DNA from: an uncultured Collinsella sp.
Lineage (GTDB): Bacteria > Actinomycetota > Coriobacteriia > Coriobacteriales > Coriobacteriaceae
Length of the DNA: 64,000 bases
Assembly: GCA_900542825.1 (NCBI GenBank)
Contig: UQOY01000008.1
Location: 1 to 64,000, forward strand
Direction of reading: 5' to 3'
The translations under genes and the position numbers were made by a program. Below, in pieces: positions 1 to 8,356 of this stretch. Each line of letters opens with the position of its first letter. Position 1 is the stretch's first letter. The notes beneath the pieces were generated by a model. The model did not search any database. It worked only from the letters and a program-made list of their open reading frames with translations, and was not told the origin of the DNA.

Positions 1-52
1 TCCCCATACCCTCGTTCGGTCAGACGCGCCGCCGCTGTTTGTGTTTGTGCCG

Positions 53-58
53 TATAAT
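53..58 (+). promoter_or_regulatory. Probable -10 element of hisS
   Basis: TATAAT lies 43 bases before the hisS ATG. No convincing -35 hexamer is visible at the usual spacing, so this is a -10 call only. Confidence 0.4.
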
Positions 59-100
59 GACCACTACCTATGACGCGATACAAAAGAAAGGTGTTTGCCC

Positions 101-1414
101 ATGCAGGCACAGAAGGCGGAGGGAACCCGCGACCTTATCGGCGCCGAGATGCGCGCTTGGCAAAAGATGCAGCAGATTGCGGCCGGCGTATTCGAGCCGT
201 TTGGCTTTAAGCCCATCGAGACGCCCGCGATCGAGCAGGTGGACGTCTTTGTCCACGGCATCGGCCAGTCGACCGACGTCGTGCGCAAGGAGATGTTCCG
301 CGTGTTTAGCGGCGCCAACCTGGAGCGCGTCTTTGCCGAGGGCACCGATACCAAGCTCAAGCCCAAGCAGCGCTTGGCGCTTCGTCCCGAGGGCACGGCC
401 GGCGTGGTGCGCGCCGTCGTGGAGAACAACCTGGTGCCGCAGGGCTCCACGCCGTTTAAGGCTTACTACGCCGAGGCCATGTTCCGTGGCGAGCGTCCCC
501 AGAAGGGTCGTCTGCGCCAGTTCCACCAGGTGGGCATCGAGTGGCTTGGCGCTCCCGATCCGGCAGCAGATGCCGAGTGCATCATCATGCTCATGGAGTT
601 CTACAAGCGCCTGGGCTTCGATCTTTCCAAGCTCCGTCTGCTCATTAACTCGATGGGCGATGCCCAATGCCGTCCGGCCTATCGCGAGCAGGTCAAGCAG
701 TTCATTCTCGACCACGCCGACGAGATGTGCGACGAGTGCCGCGAGCGCGCCGAGCTCAATCCGCTGCGCGCCTTCGACTGCAAGAACGACCATTGCCGCG
801 AGATCATGGACGAGGCTCCGCTGATGGGTGACAACCTGTGCGACGAGTGCCGCGAGCACTACGAGCAGGTCAAACGCTATCTGGATGCCGCCGGCATCGA
901 GTATGTCGAGGATCCCACCCTGGTGCGCGGCCTGGACTACTACACCCGTACCGTCTTTGAGGTCGAGGCCCCCGGCGCCGGCGTCGGCTCCATCGGCGGT
1001 GGCGGTCGCTACGACGGCCTGGTTGAGCTCGAGGGCGGCAAGCCCACGGCCGGCGTCGGCTTCGCCGTCGGTTTTGAGCGCGCCCTGCTGGCCCTGCAGG
1101 CCTTTGGCAGCGACCTGGGTGCCGATGAGGCCCCGTGCGTCTACGTCGCCAACGCCGGCAAGGAGTTGCGCCAGAACGTCTTTACCATTACGCAGGAGCT
1201 TCGCGCTGCAGGTATCGTGACCGAGGCCGACTACCAGGGTCGTTCGCTCAAGGCTCAGTTTAAGCAGGCCGACAAGGTGGGCGCTAAGCTCATCCTAGTC
1301 CTGGGCGGCGACGAGCTCGCCGCCGGCAAGGTCAAGGTACGCGATATGCAGAGCCATGACGAGGTTCTCGCCGATCTGGCCAACGTGGTCGAGGCGGTTC
1401 GCGAGCGCCTGTAG
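101..1414 (+). CDS. hisS: Histidyl-tRNA synthetase
   Basis: Charges tRNA(His) with histidine in the cytoplasm (class II aaRS). Visible family signatures are the N-terminal GTRDL segment, the RPEGTA motif 2 region, the histidine A motif VRGLDYYTRTVFE, the glycine-rich GGGGRYDGL and a C-terminal anticodon-binding domain. The 437-residue length is normal. I chose ATG 101 because AGAAAGG sits 9 bases upstream; an in-frame TTG at 95 is too close to that site. The middle of the protein (roughly residues 207-252) carries a cysteine cluster of CxxC, CxxxxC and CxxC form around the usual NPLR-DCK segment, which could bind zinc. It stands alone, with a hairpin downstream. Confidence 0.96.
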   Translation: MQAQKAEGTRDLIGAEMRAWQKMQQIAAGVFEPFGFKPIETPAIEQVDVFVHGIGQSTDVVRKEMFRVFSGANLERVFAEGTDTKLKPKQRLALRPEGTAGVVRAVVENNLVPQGSTPFKAYYAEAMFRGERPQKGRLRQFHQVGIEWLGAPDPAADAECIIMLMEFYKRLGFDLSKLRLLINSMGDAQCRPAYREQVKQFILDHADEMCDECRERAELNPLRAFDCKNDHCREIMDEAPLMGDNLCDECREHYEQVKRYLDAAGIEYVEDPTLVRGLDYYTRTVFEVEAPGAGVGSIGGGGRYDGLVELEGGKPTAGVGFAVGFERALLALQAFGSDLGADEAPCVYVANAGKELRQNVFTITQELRAAGIVTEADYQGRSLKAQFKQADKVGAKLILVLGGDELAAGKVKVRDMQSHDEVLADLANVVEAVRERL

Positions 1415-1472
1415 CGCATGATTTTTGAGCTGCGGGTCTGCTAGCGTGCCCTGCTCATGGAGAGCGATTGTT

Positions 1473-1510
1473 ACGGGGGTGTTTCGCATTTATGCGGAAT
1501 GCCCCCGTTT
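1473..1510 (+). terminator. Hairpin terminator after hisS
   Basis: ACGGGGG pairs with CCCCCGT, with an inner TTCGCA/TGCGGAA extension and a TTTA loop. Only a short T run follows, so termination may be partial. Confidence 0.5.
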
Positions 1511-1622
1511 GCATATGCCGCCCACCGAGAAATACGACCATTTGGGGCAAAAAGCCTTGCAATGCAGAAAATACTTTTGTGTGGTAAAGCGCAATCAGCG
1601 TCGAAAGTTTTTGCCAAGTGCC

Positions 1623-1628
1623 TATAAT
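1623..1628 (+). promoter_or_regulatory. Probable -10 element of ppc
   Basis: TATAAT occurs 33-45 bases before the possible ppc starts. The -35 side (TCGAAA about 16 bases upstream) is weak. Confidence 0.4.
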
Positions 1629-1660
1629 GAATACCGCATGTTACGTGCATAGAAGGAGGA

Positions 1661-4486
1661 ATGGGAGGAAACGTGGCTGAGAACCTAAGCAACCAGTCTG
1701 TACCCGAAGCCGCGGCGCGCGTCGCTGCCGTGGTCAACCGCCTCGTTAACCGAATCGGCTCGAATGCCGAATCCAAGGAGCGTCTCGCCGAGATCGAGAT
1801 CCCCGAGGAGCTGCGCGACAATCTGGCGCTGTTCTTGCGCCTGGAGCGCCGTGTGCTTAGCGAGTATGATCCCGAGATCGCGGACCTGTTCGACAAGATT
1901 TTGACAGCCGAGATTGTGGCCAATGCCGGTAACCCCGGCAGCCGTGCTGCCGACGAGGCCGTCGACGAGCAGGGCGTGCCCACCGCCGATGAACCCACCG
2001 CCGTGGCGTTTCGCGAAGTCGTTGATCTGATCGACAGCCTGCCGCTCGATAAGCAGCAAGTCATCGTTCGCGCCTTTACGAGCTTCTTCCATCTGGCAAA
2101 CCTGTCGGAGGAGAACTACCGCGTGGCGCAGCTGCGCGAGCGCGAGGCCGGCGCATCGACCGATACCGAGGTCGATCCCGCCAACGAACTCACCGTCGCC
2201 TATCACCAGTTGGTAAATGAGCTGGGCGCCGAGGGCGCCAACGAGCTGCTCGGCAAGCTTGAGTTCCATCCCGTCTTTACCGCGCATCCCACCGAGGCCC
2301 GTCGCAAGGCCGTCGAGGGCAAGATTCGCCGTATCTCCAACCTGCTGGAGGAGCGTCCGCGTCTGGGCGGCTCCGACCTGGTGGAGAACGAGCGCCATAT
2401 GCTGCAGGAGATCGACGCCCTGGTACGTACGAGCCCCATCGCGTTGAAGAAGCCCACGCCGGTCGAGGAAGCCGATACCATCATCGACATCTTCGATAAC
2501 ACGCTGTTCGACGTTATCCCCGTCATCTACCGTCGTTTTGACGACTGGGTGCTGGGCGACAAGGCCGGCACCGTGCCGCCGCTGTGCCCGGCGTTCTTCC
2601 ACCCCGGCAGCTGGATCGGTTCCGACCGTGACGGCAACCCCAACGTTACCGCCAAGGTGAGCCGCGAGGTCGCCGCCAAGTACTTCACCCATATGGTGCT
2701 CAAGCTCGAGGACAAGTGCCGCCGCATTGGCCGCAACCTCACGCTCGAGGCCACCTACAGCAAGCCGTCTGCCGAGCTCATCAACCTGTGGAACCATCAG
2801 GTCGAGATGAGCACCCAGTACACGGCTCGCGCCGAGCTGATTTCCGAGCATGAGCCGCATCGCGCCGTCATGCTCGTCATGGCCGACCGTCTGAACGCCA
2901 CCGTGCGTCGCATCACCGACACCATGTACCACAGCGCCGATGAGTTCCTGGAGGACCTGCGTGTCGTCCAGCGCTCGCTAGCCGCTTGCGGTGCCGTCCG
3001 TGCTGCCTACGGCCCGGTCCAGACCATCATCTGGCAGGTCGAGTCCTTCGGCTTCCACATGGTCGAGATGGAGTTCCGTCAGCACTCCGTGGTGCACGCC
3101 CGCGCCCTCAAGGATATCCACGAGAACGGTATCCACGGCGACCTGCAGCCCATGACGCGCGAGGTCATCGACACCTTCCGTGCCATCGGTTCCATCCAAA
3201 AGCGCTACGGCAAGAAGATGGCGCACCGCTACATCATCTCGTTCACCAAGAGCGCCCAGCATGTGGCCGACGTCTTTGAGCTAGCCCACCTGTCTTTTGC
3301 ACACGAAGAGGATGTCCCCGAGCTCGACGTGATCCCGCTGTTCGAGCAGCTTGAGGACCTCGAGGGCTGCGTCGACGTGCTCGACCAGATGCTTACGCTG
3401 CCCGTGGTGCAAAAGCGCCTTGCCCAGACCAACCGCCGCATGGAGGTCATGCTGGGCTACTCCGACTCTTCCAAGGATGCCGGTCCTACCACGGCCATGC
3501 TCGCGCTGCACTCCGCGCAGGAGCGCATCGCCAAGTGGGCCGAGAAGAACGATATCGACCTGGTGCTCATGCACGGTCGCGGCGGTGCCGTGGGCCGTGG
3601 CGGCGGCCCGGCCAACAAGGCCGTGCTGGCGCAGCCCAAGGGTTCGGTCAACTGCTTCTTTAAGCTCACCGAGCAGGGCGAGGTCATCTTTGCCCGTTAC
3701 GGCAACCGCACGCTGGCCCAGCGCCATGTTGAGTCCGTTGCCGCCGCAACGCTTTTGCAGTCGGCCCCGAGTGTCGAGAAGACCAACACCGAGACCACGC
3801 AGAAGTTCTGGGATATGGCCGACAAACTCAACGCCGCAAGCCACGAGCGCTATCTGGACCTGCTGAACACCGAGGACTTTACACCGTGGTTCTCGACCGT
3901 GACGCCGCTGACCGAGGTCGGTCTGCTGCCGATCGGCTCGCGTCCCGCCAAGCGCGGCTTGGGTGCCAAGTCGCTCGACGACCTGCGTACCATTCCGTGG
4001 ATCTTCAGCTGGAGCCAGGCGCGCATCAATCTGGCCGCTTGGTACGGCCTGGGTACCGCCTGCGAGCAGTTTGGCGATCTGGACCAGCTTAAGGCTGCCT
4101 ACCAGGAGTGGCCGTTCTTCCGCACCTTTATCGACAACATCGAGATGTCGATCGCCAAGACTGACCAGCGTATCGCCAAGATGTATCTGCATCTGGGCGA
4201 CCGCCAGGATCTGTCCAAGAAGGTCTTCACCGAGATGCAGCTCACGCGTAAGTGGGTCCTTGCCATCGTCGGTGACGAGTGGCCGCTGCAGCGCCGCCGC
4301 GTGCTCGGCTGCGCCGTCCGCGTGCGCAACCCCTACGTCGACGCCCTGTCCATCGCCCAGGTCCGCGCCCTTCGCGAGGTGCGTATGAACCAGGACGAGA
4401 TGGCCGAGGAGAAGAAGGCCGAGTACATGAGCCTGATTCTTTCGACTGTGACCGGCGTCTCGGCAGGTTTGCAGAACACGGGGTAA
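1661..4486 (+). CDS. ppc: Phosphoenolpyruvate carboxylase
   Basis: Carboxylates phosphoenolpyruvate with bicarbonate to oxaloacetate, the anaplerotic feed of the reductive TCA branch. Landmarks in order are the catalytic-His segment VFTAHPTEARR, the GSWIGSDRDGNPNV loop, MLGYSDSSKDAG, the mobile glycine loop HGRGGAVGRGGG, ARYGNRTLAQRH and the typical C-terminal NTG. The length (941 residues) fits the bacterial family. The start is ambiguous. ATG 1661 almost touches AGGAGG (1654-1659), whereas GTG 1673 has GGGAGG 4 bases upstream and 13 bases from the first site, so the real start may be GTG 1673 (937 residues). A very long palindrome follows the stop. Confidence 0.96.
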   Translation: MGGNVAENLSNQSVPEAAARVAAVVNRLVNRIGSNAESKERLAEIEIPEELRDNLALFLRLERRVLSEYDPEIADLFDKILTAEIVANAGNPGSRAADEAVDEQGVPTADEPTAVAFREVVDLIDSLPLDKQQVIVRAFTSFFHLANLSEENYRVAQLREREAGASTDTEVDPANELTVAYHQLVNELGAEGANELLGKLEFHPVFTAHPTEARRKAVEGKIRRISNLLEERPRLGGSDLVENERHMLQEIDALVRTSPIALKKPTPVEEADTIIDIFDNTLFDVIPVIYRRFDDWVLGDKAGTVPPLCPAFFHPGSWIGSDRDGNPNVTAKVSREVAAKYFTHMVLKLEDKCRRIGRNLTLEATYSKPSAELINLWNHQVEMSTQYTARAELISEHEPHRAVMLVMADRLNATVRRITDTMYHSADEFLEDLRVVQRSLAACGAVRAAYGPVQTIIWQVESFGFHMVEMEFRQHSVVHARALKDIHENGIHGDLQPMTREVIDTFRAIGSIQKRYGKKMAHRYIISFTKSAQHVADVFELAHLSFAHEEDVPELDVIPLFEQLEDLEGCVDVLDQMLTLPVVQKRLAQTNRRMEVMLGYSDSSKDAGPTTAMLALHSAQERIAKWAEKNDIDLVLMHGRGGAVGRGGGPANKAVLAQPKGSVNCFFKLTEQGEVIFARYGNRTLAQRHVESVAAATLLQSAPSVEKTNTETTQKFWDMADKLNAASHERYLDLLNTEDFTPWFSTVTPLTEVGLLPIGSRPAKRGLGAKSLDDLRTIPWIFSWSQARINLAAWYGLGTACEQFGDLDQLKAAYQEWPFFRTFIDNIEMSIAKTDQRIAKMYLHLGDRQDLSKKVFTEMQLTRKWVLAIVGDEWPLQRRRVLGCAVRVRNPYVDALSIAQVRALREVRMNQDEMAEEKKAEYMSLILSTVTGVSAGLQNTG

Positions 4487-4507
4487 TCGATAGCCCTGTA
4501 GTCGTCC

Positions 4508-4634
4508 GGGCCCGCCATTAGTTTACTTTTAGGCACGTCCTCGGACATGCAAGAAGCCCTCGCTGCGCACTTCGTGCGGCGAGGGCTTCTTGCGTCCTGC
4601 GGAGTGTGCCTAAAAGTAAACTAATGGCGGGCCC
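4508..4634. repeat. Giant palindrome with terminator-like core (copy 1)
   Basis: The outer arms 4508-4536 and 4606-4634 are perfect 29 bp reverse complements. The core AAGAAGCCCTCGC (4551-4563) pairs with GCGAGGGCTTCTT (4579-4591) around a loop that itself forms GCAC-TTC-GTGC. It begins 21 bases after the ppc stop. The same core, with different outer arms, recurs at 7558-7680. It could act as a terminator or as a REP-like element. Confidence 0.85.
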
Positions 4635-4813
4635 TGCGATGTCCGGTCTTCAGTGGATTACTGCTGGGGGAATTAATGGCGCGCTTCGCGCGTTTGGAAA
4701 GGGCTTCGTGCTGCGGAATGCATTCAGAGGGAAACCCGTCGGGTCCCTTTGTCCTCGGTCTTCAGGGATTGGGGCTGAAGGGATTAAAGTGCGCTTCTCG
4801 TCCAATGCGGAGT

Positions 4814-4884
4814 GCGGCGAGGGCTTCTTGCGTCCTGCGGAGTGTGCCTAAAAGTAGACTAATGGCGGGCCCTGCGATGTCCGG
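4814..4884 (+). repeat. Direct repeat of palindrome right half
   Basis: This copy repeats the right half of the upstream giant palindrome (core arm GCGAGGGCTTCTT plus outer arm) and continues into the flank TGCGATGTCCGGTCTTC. It matches 4579-4650 with about one mismatch in the arm. No left half lies in front of it, so it cannot fold the same way. Confidence 0.8.
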
Positions 4885-5320
4885 TCTTCGGCGGATCAGC
4901 CGCTGGGTGAGGGTGGTGCTTGGGGCGACGTGCAAAAAACGGAGTTTTCAGCAGCCAAAGATTGATGCATAAGGCCATAGCCGGCTTTCGCTGCCTTTGT
5001 TGATGCTTTTGCACGACGATTGGGCTTTGGCGACGATCATATATGGCTGGTTTCTCGCCGCATGCTATCCAGATGGGTCGAGTCATGAGGACTATCTACC
5101 TTTTGAAAGATTTTTGGCACCAAAATCTTATCCCGCGATGCTGAATACTCGCAAAAATGCACGCTCCGGAGGGTACTACCCAGTTATGGCCAGAAATCCA
5201 TGCGCCATCTTATGCAATTAATTAACGAATTTATGCAAAATGGCTTACGTGCGTACGTCTCGGACTAGATGTTTGCCTCGGCGCTGCGTAAATCATCCTG
5301 TCTATAGTGTCTTTGACAGG

Positions 5321-5356
5321 CGGCCGCGGTCCCGTTTGGGGTCGCGGCCGTTTTGT
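5321..5356 (+). terminator. Hairpin in the larA leader
   Basis: CGGCCGCG pairs perfectly with CGCGGCCG, with further CCC/GGG pairing inside, followed by TTTTGTTG. It lies about 120 bases before the larA start, so it could end an upstream transcript or act as an attenuator. TTGACA at 5313-5318 abuts it. Confidence 0.45.
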
Positions 5357-5476
5357 TGTGGGTCAAATATGAACGTTGTGTTAATGAGTCGGTGGACGGT
5401 GGTGTTTTTCGGTGAGCGGCGTATCCTTCCAACGGTTTATCTAGTGTGTCAGTTGAAAGGAAGAGGGCGCTCGTCA

Positions 5477-6754
5477 TTGTTTGAATGTGAACTGCCGTTT
5501 GACCACAAGACGTTGCATCTGGAGCTCGAGGATAAGAACTTCGCGGGTGTGATGGAAGGTCATCAAAACGAGTTTAAGACTACAAAATCGCAGGAAGAGC
5601 TGGTAGAGGAGTCGCTTGCCAATCCTTATGGCTCGCCTTCGCTCGAGGAGCTTTGTGCTGGCAAGAAGGATATCGTCATTATTAGCTCCGATCATACGCG
5701 TCCCGTTCCCTCGCGTGTGACGATGCCTATTCTGCTGCATCACATCCATTCTGCTGCGCCCGAGGCTCGCGTGCGTATTCTGGTTGCTACGGGTATGCAT
5801 CGTCCGTCGACGCACGAGGAGCTCGTCAACAAGTACGGCGAGGAGATCGTTGCCAACGAGGAAATCGTTATGCACGTCGCGACCGATGACAGCATGATGA
5901 AAAAGATCGGCACCCTGCCTTCTGGCGGCGAGTGCATCATCAACAAGATTGCTGCCGATTGCGATCTGCTGCTTGCCGAGGGCTTTATTGAGCCGCACTT
6001 CTTTGCCGGTTTCTCTGGTAGCCGCAAGTCCGTCCTGCCTGGTATCGCCAGCTACAAGACCATCATGTACAACCACAACGGTCAGTTTGTGAACGATTCC
6101 CATTCGCGTGCCGGCAACCTGTGCCACAACCACGTGAGCGAGGACATGTTTGCCGCTGCCGAGATGGCTCACCTTGCCTTTGTGCTCAACGTGGTGCTCA
6201 ACGGCAAGCACGAGGTCATCGGCTCCTTTGCCGGCGACATCCACAAGGCGCACGAGGCCGGCTGCGAGTTCGTGAAGAGCCTTGCCGGCGTTGAGCCCGT
6301 CGAGTGCGAGATCGCCATCACCACCAACGGTGGCTATCCTCTCGATCAGAACATCTATCAGGCCGTGAAGGGCATGTGCGCTGCCGAGGCCACGCTTCCC
6401 GAGGGCGGTGTGATCATCGACGTCGCCGGTTGTGCCGACGGTCACGGCGGCGAGGGCTTCTATCACAACATCGCCGACAACGATCCGGCAGAGTTTGAGC
6501 GCGCCTGCATCGATCGTCCCAAGGACGAGACCCTGCCCGATCAGTGGACGAGCCAGATTTTTGCCCGCATCCTGGCGCATCACCCCGTGATCATGGTCAC
6601 CGATCTGTGCGATCACCAGATGCTCAAGGATATGCACATGACGCCGGTCAACACTATCGAGGAGGCACTCAAGCTCGCCTTTGAGATGAAGGGTGCCGAT
6701 GCCAAGGTTGCCGTTATTCCCGATGGCCTGGGCGTTGTCGTCGCGCAGCACTAG
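5477..6754 (+). CDS. larA: Nickel-pincer lactate racemase LarA
   Basis: Interconverts L- and D-lactate with a covalently bound nickel-pincer nucleotide. The start is TTG 5477, not the longer open frame to 5240. AAAGGAAGAGGG lies about 9 bases upstream, and the residues then align exactly with the known Lactiplantibacillus plantarum LarA numbering: Asp72 and Arg75 (SDHTRPVPS), His108 (GMHRP), His174 (IEPHFF), Lys184 (GSRKS, the cofactor-bound lysine) and His200 (YNHNG). The 425-residue length matches the family. A LarD-like channel gene follows 49 bases later. larB and larC lie on the opposite strand, and larE is not in the window. Confidence 0.93.
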   Translation: MFECELPFDHKTLHLELEDKNFAGVMEGHQNEFKTTKSQEELVEESLANPYGSPSLEELCAGKKDIVIISSDHTRPVPSRVTMPILLHHIHSAAPEARVRILVATGMHRPSTHEELVNKYGEEIVANEEIVMHVATDDSMMKKIGTLPSGGECIINKIAADCDLLLAEGFIEPHFFAGFSGSRKSVLPGIASYKTIMYNHNGQFVNDSHSRAGNLCHNHVSEDMFAAAEMAHLAFVLNVVLNGKHEVIGSFAGDIHKAHEAGCEFVKSLAGVEPVECEIAITTNGGYPLDQNIYQAVKGMCAAEATLPEGGVIIDVAGCADGHGGEGFYHNIADNDPAEFERACIDRPKDETLPDQWTSQIFARILAHHPVIMVTDLCDHQMLKDMHMTPVNTIEEALKLAFEMKGADAKVAVIPDGLGVVVAQH

Positions 6755-6803
6755 TGCGTGGCCCAAACGAATCGTTTATAACCGACAAGAAAGATAAGGT
6801 TTT

Positions 6804-7535
6804 ATGCTTACCAAACTCCTCTGCGAATTCGGCGCAACGGCCCTCATGATCATCTTTGGCGTGGGCGTGCACTGCGATACGGTGCTCAAGGGCACCAAGT
6901 ATCAGGGCTCCGGCCACATGTTTGCCATCACCACTTGGTCTTTTGGCATCTCGGTCTGCCTGTTTGTCTTTGGCGGTGCCGTGTGCATGAACCCCGCCAT
7001 GGTGCTTGCCCAGTGCATCGTCGGCCTGGTGCCGTGGAGCAGCTGCATCCCCTTCATGATTGCCGATATGCTCGGCGGCTTTGTGGGCGCCGTAATCGCT
7101 TGGCTTATGTATGCCGATGAGTTCAAGGCTTCCGATGGTGTCGTCGATCCCATTGCCCAGCGCAATATCTTCTCGACCAACCCCACCACCGAGGGCACGA
7201 ACTATGCCCGTAACTTCTTCTGCGAGGCTATCTGCACCTTTGTGTTCATCAGCGCCATCCTTGCTGCCGCTAACCGCGCCGGCGAGAACGTTCTGATGCT
7301 CGCTATCTGCGTCGGTCTGATCGTTTGGGCTGTTGGCATGGGCATGGGCGGCATCACCGGCTTCGCCATGAACCAGGCTCGTGACCTTGGTCCTCGCATG
7401 GCCTATCAGGTGCTGCCGATCAAGAACAAGGCTGACAACAACTGGAAGTACGGCCTGCTTGTTCCTGGCATCGCTCCGTTTGTCGGTGCTATCGTGGCTG
7501 CGCTGTTTGTGCACGGTTTCTTGGGCATGTTCTAG
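6804..7535 (+). CDS. MIP-family channel, LarD-like lactic acid facilitator
   Basis: A 243-residue integral membrane protein of the aquaporin/glycerol facilitator superfamily with about six membrane segments. The first pore loop reads CMNPAMVLAQ, a classical NPA box. The second reads GFAMNQARDLGPR, where NPA is replaced by NQA but the following ARD-GPR is kept. Position directly after larA matches LarD, the D/L-lactic acid channel of lar operons, so lactate is the favoured substrate by context. Glycerol or a similar small solute is the alternative. The start ATG 6804 has AAGG upstream. A giant palindrome follows the stop. Confidence 0.8.
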   Translation: MLTKLLCEFGATALMIIFGVGVHCDTVLKGTKYQGSGHMFAITTWSFGISVCLFVFGGAVCMNPAMVLAQCIVGLVPWSSCIPFMIADMLGGFVGAVIAWLMYADEFKASDGVVDPIAQRNIFSTNPTTEGTNYARNFFCEAICTFVFISAILAAANRAGENVLMLAICVGLIVWAVGMGMGGITGFAMNQARDLGPRMAYQVLPIKNKADNNWKYGLLVPGIAPFVGAIVAALFVHGFLGMF

Positions 7536-7557
7536 GCTAAGGCTACATAGTTGTCCG

Positions 7558-7680
7558 CTGGCCGCATGGGGTAACTTCCCAGCGCGTCCTCGGACATGAA
7601 AGAACCCCCGCTGCGCACTTCGTGCGGCGGGGGTTCTTTCGTCCTGCGGAATGCGCTGGGAAGTTACCCCATGCGGCCAG
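7558..7680. repeat. Giant palindrome with terminator-like core (copy 2)
   Basis: The outer arms 7558-7585 and 7653-7680 are perfect 28 bp reverse complements and differ wholly from the arms of the 4508-4634 element. The core is shared: AGAACCCCCGC and GCGGGGGTTCT around the identical 15-base loop TGCGCACTTCGTGCG, flanked on the left by GTCCTCGGACATG in both. It sits between the convergent larD-like and tetR genes. Confidence 0.85.
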
Positions 7681-7814
7681 CTGCGGGGTCTTTGTTGCGT
7701 TCGTACAAGCAACCCAACATATATCTGAATTTGGATGTGAGGGGCGTTTTGCTGTTGGGGGCGTTGAGATGAGGACGATACTTTGGGAAGGGATGACGCC
7801 TTGGGAGGAGGCGT

Positions 7815-8354
7815 CTATCTGAAGAGGGGCTTTATGGCTGATAGGTAGTCTTTGGCGACGTCGGCTTTGTTTGCTTCGAAGTTGTGCCAGGCCCACCATT
7901 GGACCATTCCTACGAAGCTTGAGGCTATGTGGTGTAGTAGGAAGCTGCGGTCCATGGTGCCGGCGGGGCCTGCGGGGTCGACGGGGACGGTTTCGGCTGC
8001 TCGTGACATGATGGTCTTGCGGAGACAGTCGGCGAAGACGCGTGAGCCGGCACCGGCTACGAGGGCTCGAACGCCCTGACGGCGCTCCCAGAGGTTGTTG
8101 AGGATATGCTCGACCTGCACGAGTGGGTCGTCGAGCGGTGTGCCATCGTCGTCGAGGGCATGGGTGCAGATATCGCGCACGAGCTCAGCGAGCAGGTCAT
8201 CTTTGCTTTTGAAGAGGCCGTAGAATGTGGCCCGACCCACATGGGCGCGAGCGATGATGTCGCCGACGGTGATCTTGCCGTAATCTTCCTCGCACAGGAG
8301 CTCGGAGAACGCCGCAACGATGGCGGCACGGCTTTTTGCCTTGCGGGCATCCAT
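7815..8354 (-). CDS. TetR-family transcriptional regulator
   Basis: A 179-residue one-component regulator. Residues about 8-55 form the TetR helix-turn-helix (AAIVAAFSELLCEEDY, then TVGDIIARAHVGRATFYGLFKSK). The C-terminal part is the variable ligand and dimer domain, with no recognisable ligand class. Its ATG lies 2 bases after the larC stop, so it should be co-transcribed with larB and larC and may regulate the lar genes. A spaced palindrome in front of larB (10076-10109) is a candidate operator. L. plantarum uses a CRP-like LarR instead, so a TetR in this role would be a lineage difference. Confidence 0.85.
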   Translation of the reverse strand: MDARKAKSRAAIVAAFSELLCEEDYGKITVGDIIARAHVGRATFYGLFKSKDDLLAELVRDICTHALDDDGTPLDDPLVQVEHILNNLWERRQGVRALVAGAGSRVFADCLRKTIMSRAAETVPVDPAGPAGTMDRSFLLHHIASSFVGMVQWWAWHNFEANKADVAKDYLSAIKPLFR

Positions 8355-8356
8355 GG

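Larger units (their letters stand above)
4487..5476. other. 990 bp intergenic region between ppc and larA
   Basis: No convincing gene. The stretch holds the giant palindrome (4508-4634) and a second copy of its right half (4814-4873, continuing to about 4884). It also holds a pair of TTATGCAA direct repeats 21 bp apart (5210-5217, 5231-5238) and a terminator-like hairpin (5321-5356). Short open frames here are artefacts of the repeats and lack ribosome binding sites. Confidence 0.6.

Noticed and set aside
4606..4972. Short open frames in the ppc-larA gap
   Set aside because: They arise from the duplicated palindrome halves (both begin near the same repeat sequence) and have no ribosome sites.
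5240..5476. N-terminal extension of LarA from an upstream ATG
   Set aside because: It crosses the hairpin and lacks a ribosome site; starting at TTG 5477 puts all catalytic residues on the family numbering.
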